Source: Oscillospiraceae bacterium (GTDB taxonomy: Bacteria; Bacillota; Clostridia; Oscillospirales; Ruminococcaceae). Taken from it: a stretch of DNA of 64,000 bases. The notes beneath the pieces are model-generated. The model was not told where the DNA came from. It did no database searches and saw only the letters and a program-made list of their open reading frames with translations. Positions 49,617-59,768 of this stretch are shown in pieces (position 1 is the stretch's first letter; each line of letters begins with the position of its first letter). The position numbers and the translations under genes are program-made. The stretch covers positions 1 through 64,000 of the forward strand of contig JALFVE010000033.1 of the NCBI GenBank assembly GCA_022787085.1, given 5' to 3'.

Positions 49617-51569
49617 ATGTCATCTATAGAAAAAATGATGTTCGCAGATATAGCGGGCGTCGAATCCGACCTTGACGCTGTTCTTGACATCATCAGCTCC
49701 TGCGGCTGCTTCCACATGGAAAATGCGGCAGCCGTTCATGTAAGCGGAGCAAAGAATACCGCAAAGAGGGAAAATCCCTATACGGCACCTTTGAAAATGC
49801 TTGCGGAAATAGGTACGCTGACGGGAATAAAGCTTGAACGAGCGGATTCAAGCGAGATCAGGGACAGCGATGCAGAGAAGGTCCGAACGGATATCAGTTC
49901 CATACGAAACCGTGTCCAGAAGCTGAAAGCGGAGGTCAAGAAGGCGTCGGACAATATGAATGCCCATAACATGGCGCTGGAGCAGGTGCTTCACCTCAGC
50001 GGAGGAGAAGGTGTAGGGGCACTGAGCGTAGATATCGAGCAGATATTTGCCTGCAAGCATATCAAGGTGCGTTTCGGACGGCTTCCCGTTGACAGCTATG
50101 AAAAGCTTTCCTTCTATGAGGACAGGAATTTCTATTTCCTTGCCTATGGCAGAGATAAGGAATATACCTATGGCTTCTGCTTTGCCCCCGAATCGGAGTC
50201 GGAGGAGATAGACGGGATACTTGATTCGCTGTATTTTGACAGGATAAGGCTTCCTGATTTCGTCCACGGAAGTGCGGAGGACGCAGCGGACTCTCTGAAG
50301 AAAAATGTGGAAGAAGATAAGGCAGAGCTTGAAAAACGGAAAAAAGCTCTGGCGGATTATATCGAGGAAAAGCGTGAGGTCCTGAATAAATACTTCACCA
50401 AGCTAAAAACCATGCATGACACCTTTGAGCTGCGTGAAAAGGTGATGATGATAAGGGATAAATTCTATATCGTGGGATTTGTTCCCGAGCGTGATTCTGA
50501 GCGGTTCAGGAAGTATTTCGAGGGGCTGAAAACCGTATCTCTGGTAATGAAGCCATGTTCTGAAAACGGCGAGATCGAGACGCCCGTAAAGCTTCGGAAC
50601 AATAAATTTGCGGAGCCCTTCTCCATGTTTGTTGACCTCTACGGACTTCCCGCCTATAACGATATAAACCCCACCAATTTTGTAGCCATAACCTACACGC
50701 TCCTTTTCGGAATAATGTTCGGCGATCTGGGGCAGGGGCTTGTAATAAGCCTGCTGGGACTGCTGCTTTGGAAATGGAAGAAAATGACGCTGGGCAGAAT
50801 AATGGAGCGTCTGGGCATATCCAGTATGATATTCGGAACGCTGTACGGCAGCGTGTTCGGATATGAAGAGCTGCTTGACCCCATGTATGAAAGCATGGGA
50901 ATAAGCTTTCTGCCCTTCAAAGCGATACACAGCATAAATAACGTGCTGTATACGGCGATCGGCATAGGAATATTCATTATCATAATCTCCGTGATCGTCA
51001 ATATGATAATGGGACTCAAGGATAAGGATTATACAAGAGCGCTGTTTTCAAATAACGGACTTGCAGGACTTGTATTCTACTGTTCACTGCTGATGCTTCT
51101 CCTGGGCGGAATGTTGGGACTTAACGTGGGCGGAACGGTATATGTTATCTGCCTCATCGTCCTGCCGCTGGTGATAATGTTCCTTAGAGAGCCTCTTGGC
51201 GACCTTGTAAAGGGAAAAGGCTTCCATATCCACGAAAGCCTCGGGGATTTTATCGCAGCAAACTTCTTTGAGTGCTTTGAATTTCTGCTGGGCTATGCCA
51301 CAAATACGCTGTCCTTTGTCAGAGTAGGCGGCTTTGTGCTTTCCCATGCGGGAATGATGTCAGTGGTGCTTGCCCTTGCGGAGATGTCGGGGGGAATGTC
51401 ACCCATTGTAATGATACTGGGAAATCTCTTTGTGATCGCCCTTGAGGGACTTCTTGTGGGAATACAGGTACTGAGACTTGAGTTCTATGAGATGTTCTCC
51501 CGCTACTATACAGGCGGCGGCAAGGCGTTCAAGCCCGTCAGCATAAACTATGATGAAATAATAGAATAA
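49617..51569 (+). CDS. ntpI: V-type ATPase subunit I (membrane a-subunit)
   Basis: 650 residues: a long cytoplasmic N-terminal part with coiled coils (to about 340) and about seven or eight membrane helices from about 355 onward. TYTLLFGIMFGDLGQGLVIS and LSFVRVGGFVLSHAGM are conserved in this family, the latter carrying the Arg that serves the ion half-channels. It is the stator partner of subunit K. The ribosome site is poor (AAAGGA 16 bases away), so coupling to subunit C is possible. Confidence 0.93.
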   Translation: MSSIEKMMFADIAGVESDLDAVLDIISSCGCFHMENAAAVHVSGAKNTAKRENPYTAPLKMLAEIGTLTGIKLERADSSEIRDSDAEKVRTDISSIRNRVQKLKAEVKKASDNMNAHNMALEQVLHLSGGEGVGALSVDIEQIFACKHIKVRFGRLPVDSYEKLSFYEDRNFYFLAYGRDKEYTYGFCFAPESESEEIDGILDSLYFDRIRLPDFVHGSAEDAADSLKKNVEEDKAELEKRKKALADYIEEKREVLNKYFTKLKTMHDTFELREKVMMIRDKFYIVGFVPERDSERFRKYFEGLKTVSLVMKPCSENGEIETPVKLRNNKFAEPFSMFVDLYGLPAYNDINPTNFVAITYTLLFGIMFGDLGQGLVISLLGLLLWKWKKMTLGRIMERLGISSMIFGTLYGSVFGYEELLDPMYESMGISFLPFKAIHSINNVLYTAIGIGIFIIIISVIVNMIMGLKDKDYTRALFSNNGLAGLVFYCSLLMLLLGGMLGLNVGGTVYVICLIVLPLVIMFLREPLGDLVKGKGFHIHESLGDFIAANFFECFEFLLGYATNTLSFVRVGGFVLSHAGMMSVVLALAEMSGGMSPIVMILGNLFVIALEGLLVGIQVLRLEFYEMFSRYYTGGGKAFKPVSINYDEIIE

Positions 51570-51590
51570 AAAATTTTGGAGGAAATCAAT

Positions 51591-52016
51591 ATGTATATTT
51601 TCTTACTTCCCCTTGCAATTGTAGTTCTTCTTGCACTCCCCGTAATTTCAAGAATCAAGCATTTCACCGACGGCACAAAATGCAAAAACGCCATCATCGG
51701 AAATATCTGTACATTTTTCGGAGTAATGCTCCTTGCAGTAATACTTCCAATGGGCAATTTCGTATCCGCAGAAGTAATAGAGGAAACAGCAGGCGTAATA
51801 AGCAGCGCAGGCATGGGCTATCTTTCAGCAGCACTTGCAGTAGGACTTGGCTCCATCGGCTGCGGAATCGCCGTAGCCAATGCAGCGCCCGCAGCCATCG
51901 GCGCAGTAGCGGAGGAACCCTCCTGCTTCGGTAAAGCAATGATCTTCGTAGCACTTGGCGAGGGCGTTGCGCTTTACGGCTTCCTTATCGCATTCCTTAT
52001 CATTCAGGCAGTCTGA
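51591..52016 (+). CDS. ntpK: V-type ATPase rotor ring subunit K
   Basis: A 141-residue membrane protein with four helices. The C-terminal pair is the proteolipid hairpin, with the ion-binding Glu in FVALGEGVALYGFLIAF and a Gly/Ala-rich first helix (GLGSIGCGIAVANAAPAA). The N-terminal pair (about 2-20 and 34-55) lacks an ion-binding carboxylate, so only one ion site exists per polypeptide. The polar Gln typical of many sodium-binding rings is not visible. GGAGG lies 8 bases before the ATG at 51591. Confidence 0.9.
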   Translation: MYIFLLPLAIVVLLALPVISRIKHFTDGTKCKNAIIGNICTFFGVMLLAVILPMGNFVSAEVIEETAGVISSAGMGYLSAALAVGLGSIGCGIAVANAAPAAIGAVAEEPSCFGKAMIFVALGEGVALYGFLIAFLIIQAV

Positions 52017-52037
52017 AACAGATCCGAGGAAAAGAAA

Positions 52038-52346
52038 ATGAAATTCTATCTTCTCAGCGACAATGTGGATACCGTCACAGGAATGAGGCTGGCAGGTATC
52101 GAAGGAGTAGTTGTGCATCGGGCGGAGGAGACCGAAAAGGCGCTTCTTGAAGCCATGGACAACAAGGACATTGCCGTAATACTTATGACAGAGAAGCTCA
52201 TCGACCTCATTGAGGACAAGGTAAACGAGCTGAAGCTCAGCCGTCCGTCACCGCTGATATCGGAAATACCCGACAGACACGCTGCAGTAGACGTGACCGC
52301 CTCCATATCCCGATATGTGCAGGAGGCAATCGGAATAAAGCTGTAA
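52038..52346 (+). CDS. ntpG: V-type ATPase subunit F
   Basis: A 102-residue protein with the Rossmann-like pattern of the central stalk subunit F: MKFYLLSDNVDTVTGMRLAG, then NKDIAVILMTEKLIDLIEDKV and LISEIPDR. It binds subunit D in the rotor axle. Confidence 0.9.
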   Translation: MKFYLLSDNVDTVTGMRLAGIEGVVVHRAEETEKALLEAMDNKDIAVILMTEKLIDLIEDKVNELKLSRPSPLISEIPDRHAAVDVTASISRYVQEAIGIKL

Positions 52347-52367
52347 ATACCCGAAAGGAATGATACT

Positions 52368-52958
52368 TTGGAAAAGGATAAGCTTGACCGTTTTTTCACA
52401 GCGGTAAATACTGCTGCGGATAAGCAGGTAAATGAAATTCTCTCCGAAGCGGAGCAGGAAAGGAACAGTATCCTTTCAGCAGCCAAGGAGTCAGCCGAGG
52501 AAGCGGGGCGCCGCTGTCTCAGCGATAATATGAAAATGACCTCGGGCAAGTATGTCCGAATGGTGTCAAAGGCGGAGCTTGAGATGAAAAAGGAAGTGCT
52601 TCTCTGCCGAGAAAAGCTTACAGCGGAGCTTTTCGAGAAGGTGCATGAAAAGCTTTCGGAATACAGAAAAACCTCCGAATACGAGGAAAAGCTCTGCGCA
52701 GCGATAAAAGAAGAAAGCGACCTTGAGGGAGCAAGAGTATATCTTTCCCCCGAGGATATGGAGCTTTCTGACGCAATAGCCGCCGCATCAAAGAATAAGG
52801 TAACAGTAGCAGCGGACGAGTCCATAAAATACGGAGGATTATATATACTCCGACCCGAAAAGGGTACCGTCACGGACAGGACCTTTGACTGTACCCTGAA
52901 GGAGCAGGAGAGCCTGTTTGCTTCGGGAAATCTGATGTCGGCACAGGAGGGCAGGTAA
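52368..52958 (+). CDS. ntpE: V-type ATPase subunit E
   Basis: A 196-residue protein with a long N-terminal helix rich in Glu, Ala and Lys (ILSEAEQERNSILSAAKESA) and a C-terminal alpha/beta domain (GTVTDRTFDCTLKEQ), the plan of the peripheral stalk subunit E. It starts with TTG, AAAGGA 7 bases upstream. Its partner is the coiled-coil subunit at 48169. Confidence 0.85.
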   Translation: MEKDKLDRFFTAVNTAADKQVNEILSEAEQERNSILSAAKESAEEAGRRCLSDNMKMTSGKYVRMVSKAELEMKKEVLLCREKLTAELFEKVHEKLSEYRKTSEYEEKLCAAIKEESDLEGARVYLSPEDMELSDAIAAASKNKVTVAADESIKYGGLYILRPEKGTVTDRTFDCTLKEQESLFASGNLMSAQEGR

Positions 52959-52960
52959 CA

Positions 52961-54730
52961 GTGAATACCGTATATTCAGTAAACGGACCTGTAGTAAAGG
53001 TACGGGACACCTCCGATTTTGCCATGATGGAAATGGTGTATGTAGGCGCAAATCACCTGATGGGAGAGGTGATCGGAGTAAATTCCGAGGAGACGACTAT
53101 TCAGGTATATGAGGTCACAACGGGAATGAAGCCGGGAGAGCCTGTTGTAGGAACGGGAGCCCCCGTTTCTGCAGTTCTGGGTCCCGGAATAATCTCAAAT
53201 ATCTTTGACGGGATCGAGCGTCCCCTCAAGAAGATAGAGGAGCTTTCTGGAGCATATATCTCACCCGGTTCGAATATCGAAAGCCTTGATATAGAAAAGA
53301 AATGGAGCGTGACCCTCAAGGTAACTGTGGGGGACGAAGTGCATGGTGGAGCAATATTTGCAGTCTGCCCCGAAACGCCCCTTATTGAGCATCGCTGCAT
53401 GATACCCCCGAATATGAATGGCGAGGTAACATTTGCCGCCGAGAACGGGGAATATACCATAAATGACGTTATCTGCCGCATAAAAACGGCAGACGGCACC
53501 GAGCATGATCTTACAATGTGCCAGAAATGGCCAATTAAGCAGTCACGCCCCTTTGAAAAAAGACTTATGGCAGACCGCCCCCTGATAACGGGACAGCGTG
53601 TTATCGATACAATACTGCCCATAGCCAAGGGCGGCACAGCAGCCGTTCCGGGAGGCTTTGGAACGGGCAAGACCATGACCCAGCATCAGCTTGCCAAGTG
53701 GTGCGACGCAGATATAATCGTCTATATCGGCTGCGGCGAGCGAGGAAACGAGATGACGCAGGTTCTGGAGGAATTTTCGGGACTTATCGACCCCAAGACC
53801 AACCGCCCCCTTACCGACAGAACGGTCCTTATCGCAAATACCTCCAATATGCCCGTAGCAGCCCGAGAGGCTTCAATTTACACAGGAATAACCATTGCCG
53901 AATATTATCGTGATATGGGCTATCATATTGCGATAATGGCGGATTCCACTTCACGATGGGCAGAAGCGCTTCGTGAAATAAGCGGCAGACTTGAGGAAAT
54001 GCCCGCCGAGGAAGGCTTCCCCGCATATCTGCCCTCAAGACTATCCGAGTTCTATGAGCGAGCAGGCTATGTGGAGAATTTAAACGGCAGCGAGGGCAGC
54101 GTCTCCATAATAGGAGCCGTATCCCCCCAGGGATCGGACTTTTCCGAGCCTGTCACCCAGAATACAAAGCGATTTGTGCGCTGCTTCTGGGCGCTGGATA
54201 AATCCCTTGCCTATGCCCGCCACTATCCCGCCATCAACTGGAATAACAGCTATTCGGAATATACCGAGGATCTCAGCGAGTATTATTATAAAAATGTGGA
54301 TAAGGATTTTCTCACCTTCCGTCAGCGGATATCCTCACTGCTTATCGAGGAAAATAAGCTCATGGAAATAGTAAAGCTGATCGGCGCAGACGTCCTCCCC
54401 GACGACCAGAAGCTGATAATCGAGATCGCACGAGTTATCCGAGTGGGATTTTTGCAGCAGAATGCATATCATAAGGATGACACTTACGTTCCTCTTGATA
54501 AGCAGTTCAAAATGATGAGATCTATCCTGAAGCTTTATGACGAGTGCCGTGTCGCAGTGGAAAAGAGCGTTCCTATCAATCGTATAATATCCACGGGAAT
54601 ATTTGAAAAGGTCATAAAAATGAAATATGACATACCCAACGATAAGCCTGAGCTTTTCCGCAGGCTTGATGTTGAGATAGAGCAGACTGTAAAGAAAGCA
54701 GTCAAAGCCTGCACCGAGGAGGGAAGATAA
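52961..54730 (+). CDS. ntpA: V-type ATPase catalytic subunit A
   Basis: 589 residues with the A-type catalytic pattern: an N-terminal beta barrel, the bulge domain of A subunits (about 110-190, [18 protein letters not shown]), Walker [18 protein letters not shown] (about 232-248), [15 protein letters not shown] with the catalytic Glu, [20 protein letters not shown] and a C-terminal helical bundle. It starts with GTG two bases after subunit E. Confidence 0.96.
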   Translation: MNTVYSVNGPVVKVRDTSDFAMMEMVYVGANHLMGEVIGVNSEETTIQVYEVTTGMKPGEPVVGTGAPVSAVLGPGIISNIFDGIERPLKKIEELSGAYISPGSNIESLDIEKKWSVTLKVTVGDEVHGGAIFAVCPETPLIEHRCMIPPNMNGEVTFAAENGEYTINDVICRIKTADGTEHDLTMCQKWPIKQSRPFEKRLMADRPLITGQRVIDTILPIAKGGTAAVPGGFGTGKTMTQHQLAKWCDADIIVYIGCGERGNEMTQVLEEFSGLIDPKTNRPLTDRTVLIANTSNMPVAAREASIYTGITIAEYYRDMGYHIAIMADSTSRWAEALREISGRLEEMPAEEGFPAYLPSRLSEFYERAGYVENLNGSEGSVSIIGAVSPQGSDFSEPVTQNTKRFVRCFWALDKSLAYARHYPAINWNNSYSEYTEDLSEYYYKNVDKDFLTFRQRISSLLIEENKLMEIVKLIGADVLPDDQKLIIEIARVIRVGFLQQNAYHKDDTYVPLDKQFKMMRSILKLYDECRVAVEKSVPINRIISTGIFEKVIKMKYDIPNDKPELFRRLDVEIEQTVKKAVKACTEEGR

Positions 54731-56127
54731 TGGCTGTTCAGTATATCGGATTAAAGGAGATAAACGGCCCGCTTATCGCCCTTGACAACGTAACAGGCGT
54801 GTCCTATGACGAGGTAGCGGAAATAAGGCTGGATGACGGCTCGGTAAGAACGGGCAGAGTAGTCCAGATCGACGGCAGCAGAGCGATTCTGCAGGTTTTC
54901 GAGGGAACAAAGGGACTCTCCCTCCGCAATACCCGAACCAAATTCACGGGAAAGCCCATGGAAATGCCTCTCTCCGAGGAGCTTCTGGGAAGAGTCCTCA
55001 GCGGCGCAGGCAGACCTATCGACGGACTTGGAGAGATATACGCAGAAAAATATGCGGATATCAACGGCAAGCCCTTAAATCCCGTCTCCCGCTCCTATCC
55101 CCGAAACTATATCAATACGGGAATATCTTCGATTGACGCCCTGACCACCCTTATCAGAGGGCAAAAGCTCCCGATTTTCTCAGGATCTGGACTTTCCCAT
55201 AATAAGCTTGCGGTTCAGATAGTCCGTCAGGCGAAAATAGCCGAGGAAAGCGGACAGGATTTCGCAGTGGTATTTGCCGCAATGGGTGTTAAGAATGATA
55301 TAGCCGACTATTTCAGAAAAAGCTTTGAGGAAAGCGGCGTTCTGCAGCGAGTAGTAATGTTTCTGAATCTATCAAACGACCCAATCATCGAGAGAATACT
55401 CACACCCAAGTGTGCCCTGACCGCCGCAGAATATCTTGCCTTCGAGAAGAATATGCATATCCTGGTAATACTTACGGATATGACAAGCTATGCCGAGGCG
55501 CTCCGAGAGTTTTCATCATCAAAGGGAGAAATTCCCGCAAGAAAGGGCTTCCCGGGCTATCTCTATTCCGACCTTGCATCTCTTTACGAGAGAGCGGGAA
55601 TCGTTGAAGGCTCAGAGGGCTCTGTAACCCAGATACCCATTCTCACCATGCCCAATGACGATATCACCCACCCCATACCCGACCTTACGGGATATATCAC
55701 CGAGGGACAGATCGTTCTTGACAGAAGCCTTGACCAGAACGGCATATATCCGCCCGTAGCAGTGCTTCCCAGCCTTTCACGACTGATGAAGGACGGAATC
55801 GGCGAGGGCTTTACAAGAGGAGATCATTCCGACTGTGCAAACCAGCTTTTTGCGGCATATGCCAAGGTGCAGGACGCAAGAGCGCTTGCGTCGGTAATAG
55901 GCGAGGAGGAGCTTTCACCGCTTGATAAAGCATATCTCCGCTTCGGACAGCTATTTGAAAAGCATTTTGTAAATCAGGGCTTTGACGAAAACCGCAGCAT
56001 AGATGAAACGCTGGATCTGGGCTGGGCACTATTGTCCACCCTTCCCCGTTCGGCGCTGGACAGAGTGGACGAAAAGCTGCTTGATAAGAAATACGACCCC
56101 GATAAGGCAGCGCAGTTTACGGATTAA
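54730..56127 (+). CDS. ntpB: V-type ATPase regulatory subunit B
   Basis: A 465-residue non-catalytic nucleotide-binding subunit. Features include [22 protein letters not shown] in outline, [36 protein letters not shown] at the place of a P-loop (degenerate, as is normal for B) and [24 protein letters not shown]. Start and stop overlap subunit A by one base (TAATG), ensuring equal output. Confidence 0.96.
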   Translation: MAVQYIGLKEINGPLIALDNVTGVSYDEVAEIRLDDGSVRTGRVVQIDGSRAILQVFEGTKGLSLRNTRTKFTGKPMEMPLSEELLGRVLSGAGRPIDGLGEIYAEKYADINGKPLNPVSRSYPRNYINTGISSIDALTTLIRGQKLPIFSGSGLSHNKLAVQIVRQAKIAEESGQDFAVVFAAMGVKNDIADYFRKSFEESGVLQRVVMFLNLSNDPIIERILTPKCALTAAEYLAFEKNMHILVILTDMTSYAEALREFSSSKGEIPARKGFPGYLYSDLASLYERAGIVEGSEGSVTQIPILTMPNDDITHPIPDLTGYITEGQIVLDRSLDQNGIYPPVAVLPSLSRLMKDGIGEGFTRGDHSDCANQLFAAYAKVQDARALASVIGEEELSPLDKAYLRFGQLFEKHFVNQGFDENRSIDETLDLGWALLSTLPRSALDRVDEKLLDKKYDPDKAAQFTD

Positions 56128-56141
56128 AGGAGTGAGGTCAG

Positions 56142-56828
56142 ATGGCAGATCAGGTATTTCCCACCAAAGGAAATCTTCTTAATGTAAAAAAATCCCTGAT
56201 GCTTGCAAAGGTGGGCTACGAGCTGCTTGACCGCAAGAGGAATGTGCTTATCCGAGAGCTGATGATGATGGTAGACGCCGCAAAAGCACTCCGAGGCTCT
56301 ATAACCGATACCTATAAGGACGCCTATGCCGCCCTGCAGCGAGCAAATATCACCATGGGACTGATAAGCAGAGTAGCCGAGGGGATGCCTGTGGAGGACA
56401 GCGTAAGCGTGACCTACCGCAGCGTAATGGGCTGTGAGCTTCCCAAGGTAAGCCTTGATGTGTCTGCAAATCACCTTACCTACGGCTTTGAGAATACCGA
56501 TGGCAATGTAGATATGGCATATATCTGCTTCAATCGGGTAAAGCAGATGACAGCAATGCTTGCTGAGGTGGATAACAGCGTTTTCCGTCTGGCAAACGCA
56601 ATAAAAAAGACCCAGACCCGAGCAAACGCCTTGAAAAACATCGTTATCCCTCGGTATGAGTCAACCGTAAAATTCATAGAAAACAGCCTTGAGGAAAAGG
56701 AAAGGGAGGAATTCTCCCGCCAGAAGGTCATCAAGGCGCAGAAGGAGCGGCGAAAGCTCAGAGGAAGAGCGATTCCCACAGAGAAATTCACCGTCCCCGA
56801 TGTTGAGCAATTTAAAAAAGGAAGCTGA
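56142..56828 (+). CDS. ntpD: V-type ATPase subunit D
   Basis: A 228-residue helical protein forming the rotor axle. The start VFPTKGNLLNVKKSLMLAKVGYELLDRKR in outline, LANAIKKTQTRANALKNIVIP and the basic C-terminal helix are diagnostic. It is the last gene of the cluster, followed by a terminator. Confidence 0.95.
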   Translation: MADQVFPTKGNLLNVKKSLMLAKVGYELLDRKRNVLIRELMMMVDAAKALRGSITDTYKDAYAALQRANITMGLISRVAEGMPVEDSVSVTYRSVMGCELPKVSLDVSANHLTYGFENTDGNVDMAYICFNRVKQMTAMLAEVDNSVFRLANAIKKTQTRANALKNIVIPRYESTVKFIENSLEEKEREEFSRQKVIKAQKERRKLRGRAIPTEKFTVPDVEQFKKGS

Positions 56829-56833
56829 ATAAT

Positions 56834-56866
56834 AAAAAACGGCAGGTTTATCCTGCCGCTTTTTAT
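56834..56866. terminator. bidirectional terminator after the V-ATPase genes
   Basis: CGGCAGG (56840-56846) pairs with CCTGCCG (56852-56858), extendable, with TTTTT on the right and six A on the left. It ends both the V-ATPase genes and the convergent transglutaminase-like series. Confidence 0.85.
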
Positions 56867-58078
56867 TTACTCCACCACAAAAATCAGGATCCGATACTGC
56901 TTGTAATAATCAATATAGCTTATCTGCCCTTTAAAATTGAGCCTTTCAACGATCCTGTCAATATCCGAAATACCATCATCATCGGGCTTTATCAGATCGG
57001 ATATAGTCTGCAAGCACAGATTAGAGGAATCGAGCTTGAGCATAAAATATTTCTCGCCCGTGTCAATGCACCATCTGCAGGAATCCTCAATAATCTGAAG
57101 AGCCTCATCATAATCATTGGCATATTTGCCCTCGTAAATGAAATAATTCATAGTCTCAGCCTCCGCACTGGGAGGAGAGCAGAAATAGTTGTTGATGCTT
57201 CTGTTGTTGGAGATAACAGCGTCATCGGTGAGGAAATACTGATAAAGGATCAGATCGGGATATTCCGCCCTGAGAGCCTCAGCAGGCTGATCCCAGCCGA
57301 TATCAACATGATACCAGCTTCCCTCCAGCTTGACCATGTTCCACATATGGTCAACGCTGGTATAGCCCGTAACTATCATATTTTCAATTCCGGCAAGGTT
57401 GCACAGATAAGAAAAAGCCTTTGCATAGCCCTCGCAAAGGGCTTTTTTGTTTACAAGAGCGCCGTAAACGGAGTCAACGAACTCTCCCTCCACAGTGCTT
57501 TCCACATTAAGCACCAGATAATCGTGAAAGAATTTGAGCTTTTCATAATCGGACATATCCTCATCCAGCTGAGAAATGATATCCAGTGCCGCCTGTTCGG
57601 CAGCCCTGAGCATTTCGTTAGCCTCTTCCAAGGTTGTTTTATAGGAGAAATTGACGGTATACGAATGAGCAGAAATATCGAAATCGCCCAGAGTCCTGTT
57701 TTCCAGATAAAAGAGCATAAGCTGTTCGCAGCGAACGGATTCAAGCACCTTCACATAATCAGTCTCACTGATAGTCAGGGGCATATGGGCATAGCTGTCG
57801 AAGTTGATAATGGTGTTGACCACGCTGTCATAAACGTCCTTCATGCGGTCATCGTAATCAAGCGAGGCGTATCTTGTGACCATTTTGTCGGGAATATAAA
57901 GCCCCGAATCGGAAAAATCCTCGGACAGTGAAGAATTCTCTTCGGTAAGCTCCACGGTAGTGCCGTCAGAAATAACGGTGATACTCTCAGTTTCGGTGCA
58001 GCCTGAAAGAGCGGAAACGAGCATAAGAAGAGCCGCAGCAGCGCCGAATATTCTGTTTTTAGATCTGCTGCAAAGCAT
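56867..58078 (-). CDS. transglutaminase-like lipoprotein 5 of 5
   Basis: A 403-residue lipoprotein (lipobox LSGC, about Cys27). After a short acidic linker comes a helical region and a transglutaminase core with the Cys-His-Asp triad: KKALCEGYAKAFSYLC, VDHMWNMVKLEG and YHVDIGWDQP. It is the most divergent member in the last motif (GWDQP instead of TWDDP). A C-terminal alpha/beta region of about 110 residues follows. Family members are cysteine peptidases or crosslinking enzymes; a target on the cell surface or wall is likely. Ribosome site GGAGG, 15 bases after the preceding gene. Confidence 0.85.
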   Translation of the reverse strand: MLCSRSKNRIFGAAAALLMLVSALSGCTETESITVISDGTTVELTEENSSLSEDFSDSGLYIPDKMVTRYASLDYDDRMKDVYDSVVNTIINFDSYAHMPLTISETDYVKVLESVRCEQLMLFYLENRTLGDFDISAHSYTVNFSYKTTLEEANEMLRAAEQAALDIISQLDEDMSDYEKLKFFHDYLVLNVESTVEGEFVDSVYGALVNKKALCEGYAKAFSYLCNLAGIENMIVTGYTSVDHMWNMVKLEGSWYHVDIGWDQPAEALRAEYPDLILYQYFLTDDAVISNNRSINNYFCSPPSAEAETMNYFIYEGKYANDYDEALQIIEDSCRWCIDTGEKYFMLKLDSSNLCLQTISDLIKPDDDGISDIDRIVERLNFKGQISYIDYYKQYRILIFVVE

Positions 58079-58093
58079 AGTATCCTCCGTAAA

Positions 58094-59746
58094 TCAGTCA
58101 AGATATTCCAGGAAAATTTTGACAGTTCTGGTACTTTTGTTGCTGTTGTGGAAAATAGATTCGGTGTTGTAAAGATTTTTTGCGTCTTTTTTAACGCTGT
58201 CAAGGATACCGATAACATTATCGGCGGAATTTCCGAAGAAAAGGTCTGTGACCTCCTTGAAAACCTCGTCATCGCTGCACATGATCTGAATAGTGGAAGC
58301 CTTAGTTTCAGCAGCCTTGAGAGCCTCGGCAGTAATAAGCTGTTTAGCCTCTGAAACGCTTGCCGCCACCAGATTATTGTAATAATAATACTGATACTTG
58401 GTGCCCGCAGCCTTTGGGATGTCGTAATCGTAATCATCGAATTGTCTCAGTTCTCTGATTCGGTCATCGGTAAGCCCGAAATAATCATACCGGACGGAAT
58501 CGGGAGATGCAGCCCTGTCGGGGTCGTCCCATGTTAGGTCAACGTGATAATAATCCCCGCCCATTTTAACAATATTCCACATATGAGGCTCATTTGCCAC
58601 ACCCAGAACGATAAAAGAGTCAATTCCCGCAAGGGAGCAGAGATAGGTGAAGCTCTGAGAATAGCCCTGACAAAGGGAATCCTTCTGAACGAGGGTGCCG
58701 TAAATATTGTTGGGATTTTCCGCCTTGTCGTTGTAGGTGCAGCTTGTGATGATATAGTCATGGAAGAGCTTGACAATATCGTAATCGCCCATCTCGGGAG
58801 TGATCATTGAAAGGATCTTATCAGTCTCAGCATCGATCTCCTCCTGCATGGAAGCGATCTTATCCTTAGAAAAGAGATATGTGAACTTCATGCTTCTGAT
58901 ATAGCCCGTCGTAGCGTCCGAAACATATTCAATTGTGGGGGAGATGTAGAAAAGCCTGTTTTCATCGTTGTAAATGAGCTGATAGATGTCGTAAAGCTGT
59001 TGAAAGGTGACTTTGTCATCGGAGGTAAAGGTGATTTTGCTGTCGCAGTCAAACATTGCGCTGACAAGGCGGTCGTAAAGCCTGCGGTCACTCTGGCTGA
59101 GAGTGTAGTAGCTGTATGGATGGGAAATGATCTCCCTGCCTGTGTACTTGCTTTTTCTTCCGTCAGTGAGCTTAACGTGAAGATATGGGTCAGCAGCAAT
59201 CTCCTCCGAAGTGGTGGAAATCTCTGATATTGCCGACGAGCTTTCCGCCGCAGAGGCAGTGACCGAGCCGTCAGTCTCGGAAACAACAGCAGTGACGGCA
59301 GAAGATGAAGTGTGGGATTCCTGCTGTGAAGCGGACTGAGTGGGAGCCGCAGTTACCGAAGGAAGGGAAGGTGTGGTCTGAGTTTTTTCGTAATATTCGG
59401 AAATACCCACCGCAGGCACGTCCTCCAGAGCGAGGGAGCTGCTTGCAGTCATGGAAGTCTCGCTTTCAGAGGGAACAGTTTCGGTCTCAGTCTCAGTCTG
59501 GGAGGAGGTCTCGGGAACAGTGGTGACAGCCTCGGTTACAGTAGTTTTAGAGGTGGTGACAACAGTTTCCGGGGGAGTAGTTCTCTCGGAGGTGTCGTAA
59601 ACGGTCATAACGCTTCCCGTGTCGGAATAGGTGGGGAGGGTATCCGCCCCATCGGGATATTCGATTTTATTGCCGCAGCCCGTAAGGATAACAACAGCAG
59701 CAGCAAAGGAAATAACTCTGAAAGAAAGTGAACTGTAGCTTTTCAT
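58094..59746 (-). CDS. transglutaminase-like lipoprotein 4 of 5, with long Ser/Thr linker
   Basis: 550 residues: lipobox LTGC (about Cys24), then about 170 residues of Thr/Ser/Glu/Pro-rich low complexity (TTSKTTVTEAVTTVPETSS is typical), a helical region, and a transglutaminase core with DSLCQGYSQSFTYLC, EPHMWNIVKMGG and YHVDLTWDDP. The linker would let the enzyme reach through the cell wall and may be glycosylated. Ribosome site GGAGAG. Linker repeats at the DNA level are coding and not a separate element. Confidence 0.85.
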   Translation of the reverse strand: MKSYSSLSFRVISFAAAVVILTGCGNKIEYPDGADTLPTYSDTGSVMTVYDTSERTTPPETVVTTSKTTVTEAVTTVPETSSQTETETETVPSESETSMTASSSLALEDVPAVGISEYYEKTQTTPSLPSVTAAPTQSASQQESHTSSSAVTAVVSETDGSVTASAAESSSAISEISTTSEEIAADPYLHVKLTDGRKSKYTGREIISHPYSYYTLSQSDRRLYDRLVSAMFDCDSKITFTSDDKVTFQQLYDIYQLIYNDENRLFYISPTIEYVSDATTGYIRSMKFTYLFSKDKIASMQEEIDAETDKILSMITPEMGDYDIVKLFHDYIITSCTYNDKAENPNNIYGTLVQKDSLCQGYSQSFTYLCSLAGIDSFIVLGVANEPHMWNIVKMGGDYYHVDLTWDDPDRAASPDSVRYDYFGLTDDRIRELRQFDDYDYDIPKAAGTKYQYYYYNNLVAASVSEAKQLITAEALKAAETKASTIQIMCSDDEVFKEVTDLFFGNSADNVIGILDSVKKDAKNLYNTESIFHNSNKSTRTVKIFLEYLD

Positions 59747-59768
59747 TGTAAATCGGCTCTCCGTAAGG

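Noticed and set aside
59450-59620. Low-complexity repeat-like DNA
   Set aside because: It encodes the Ser/Thr/Glu linker of the fourth transglutaminase-like protein.
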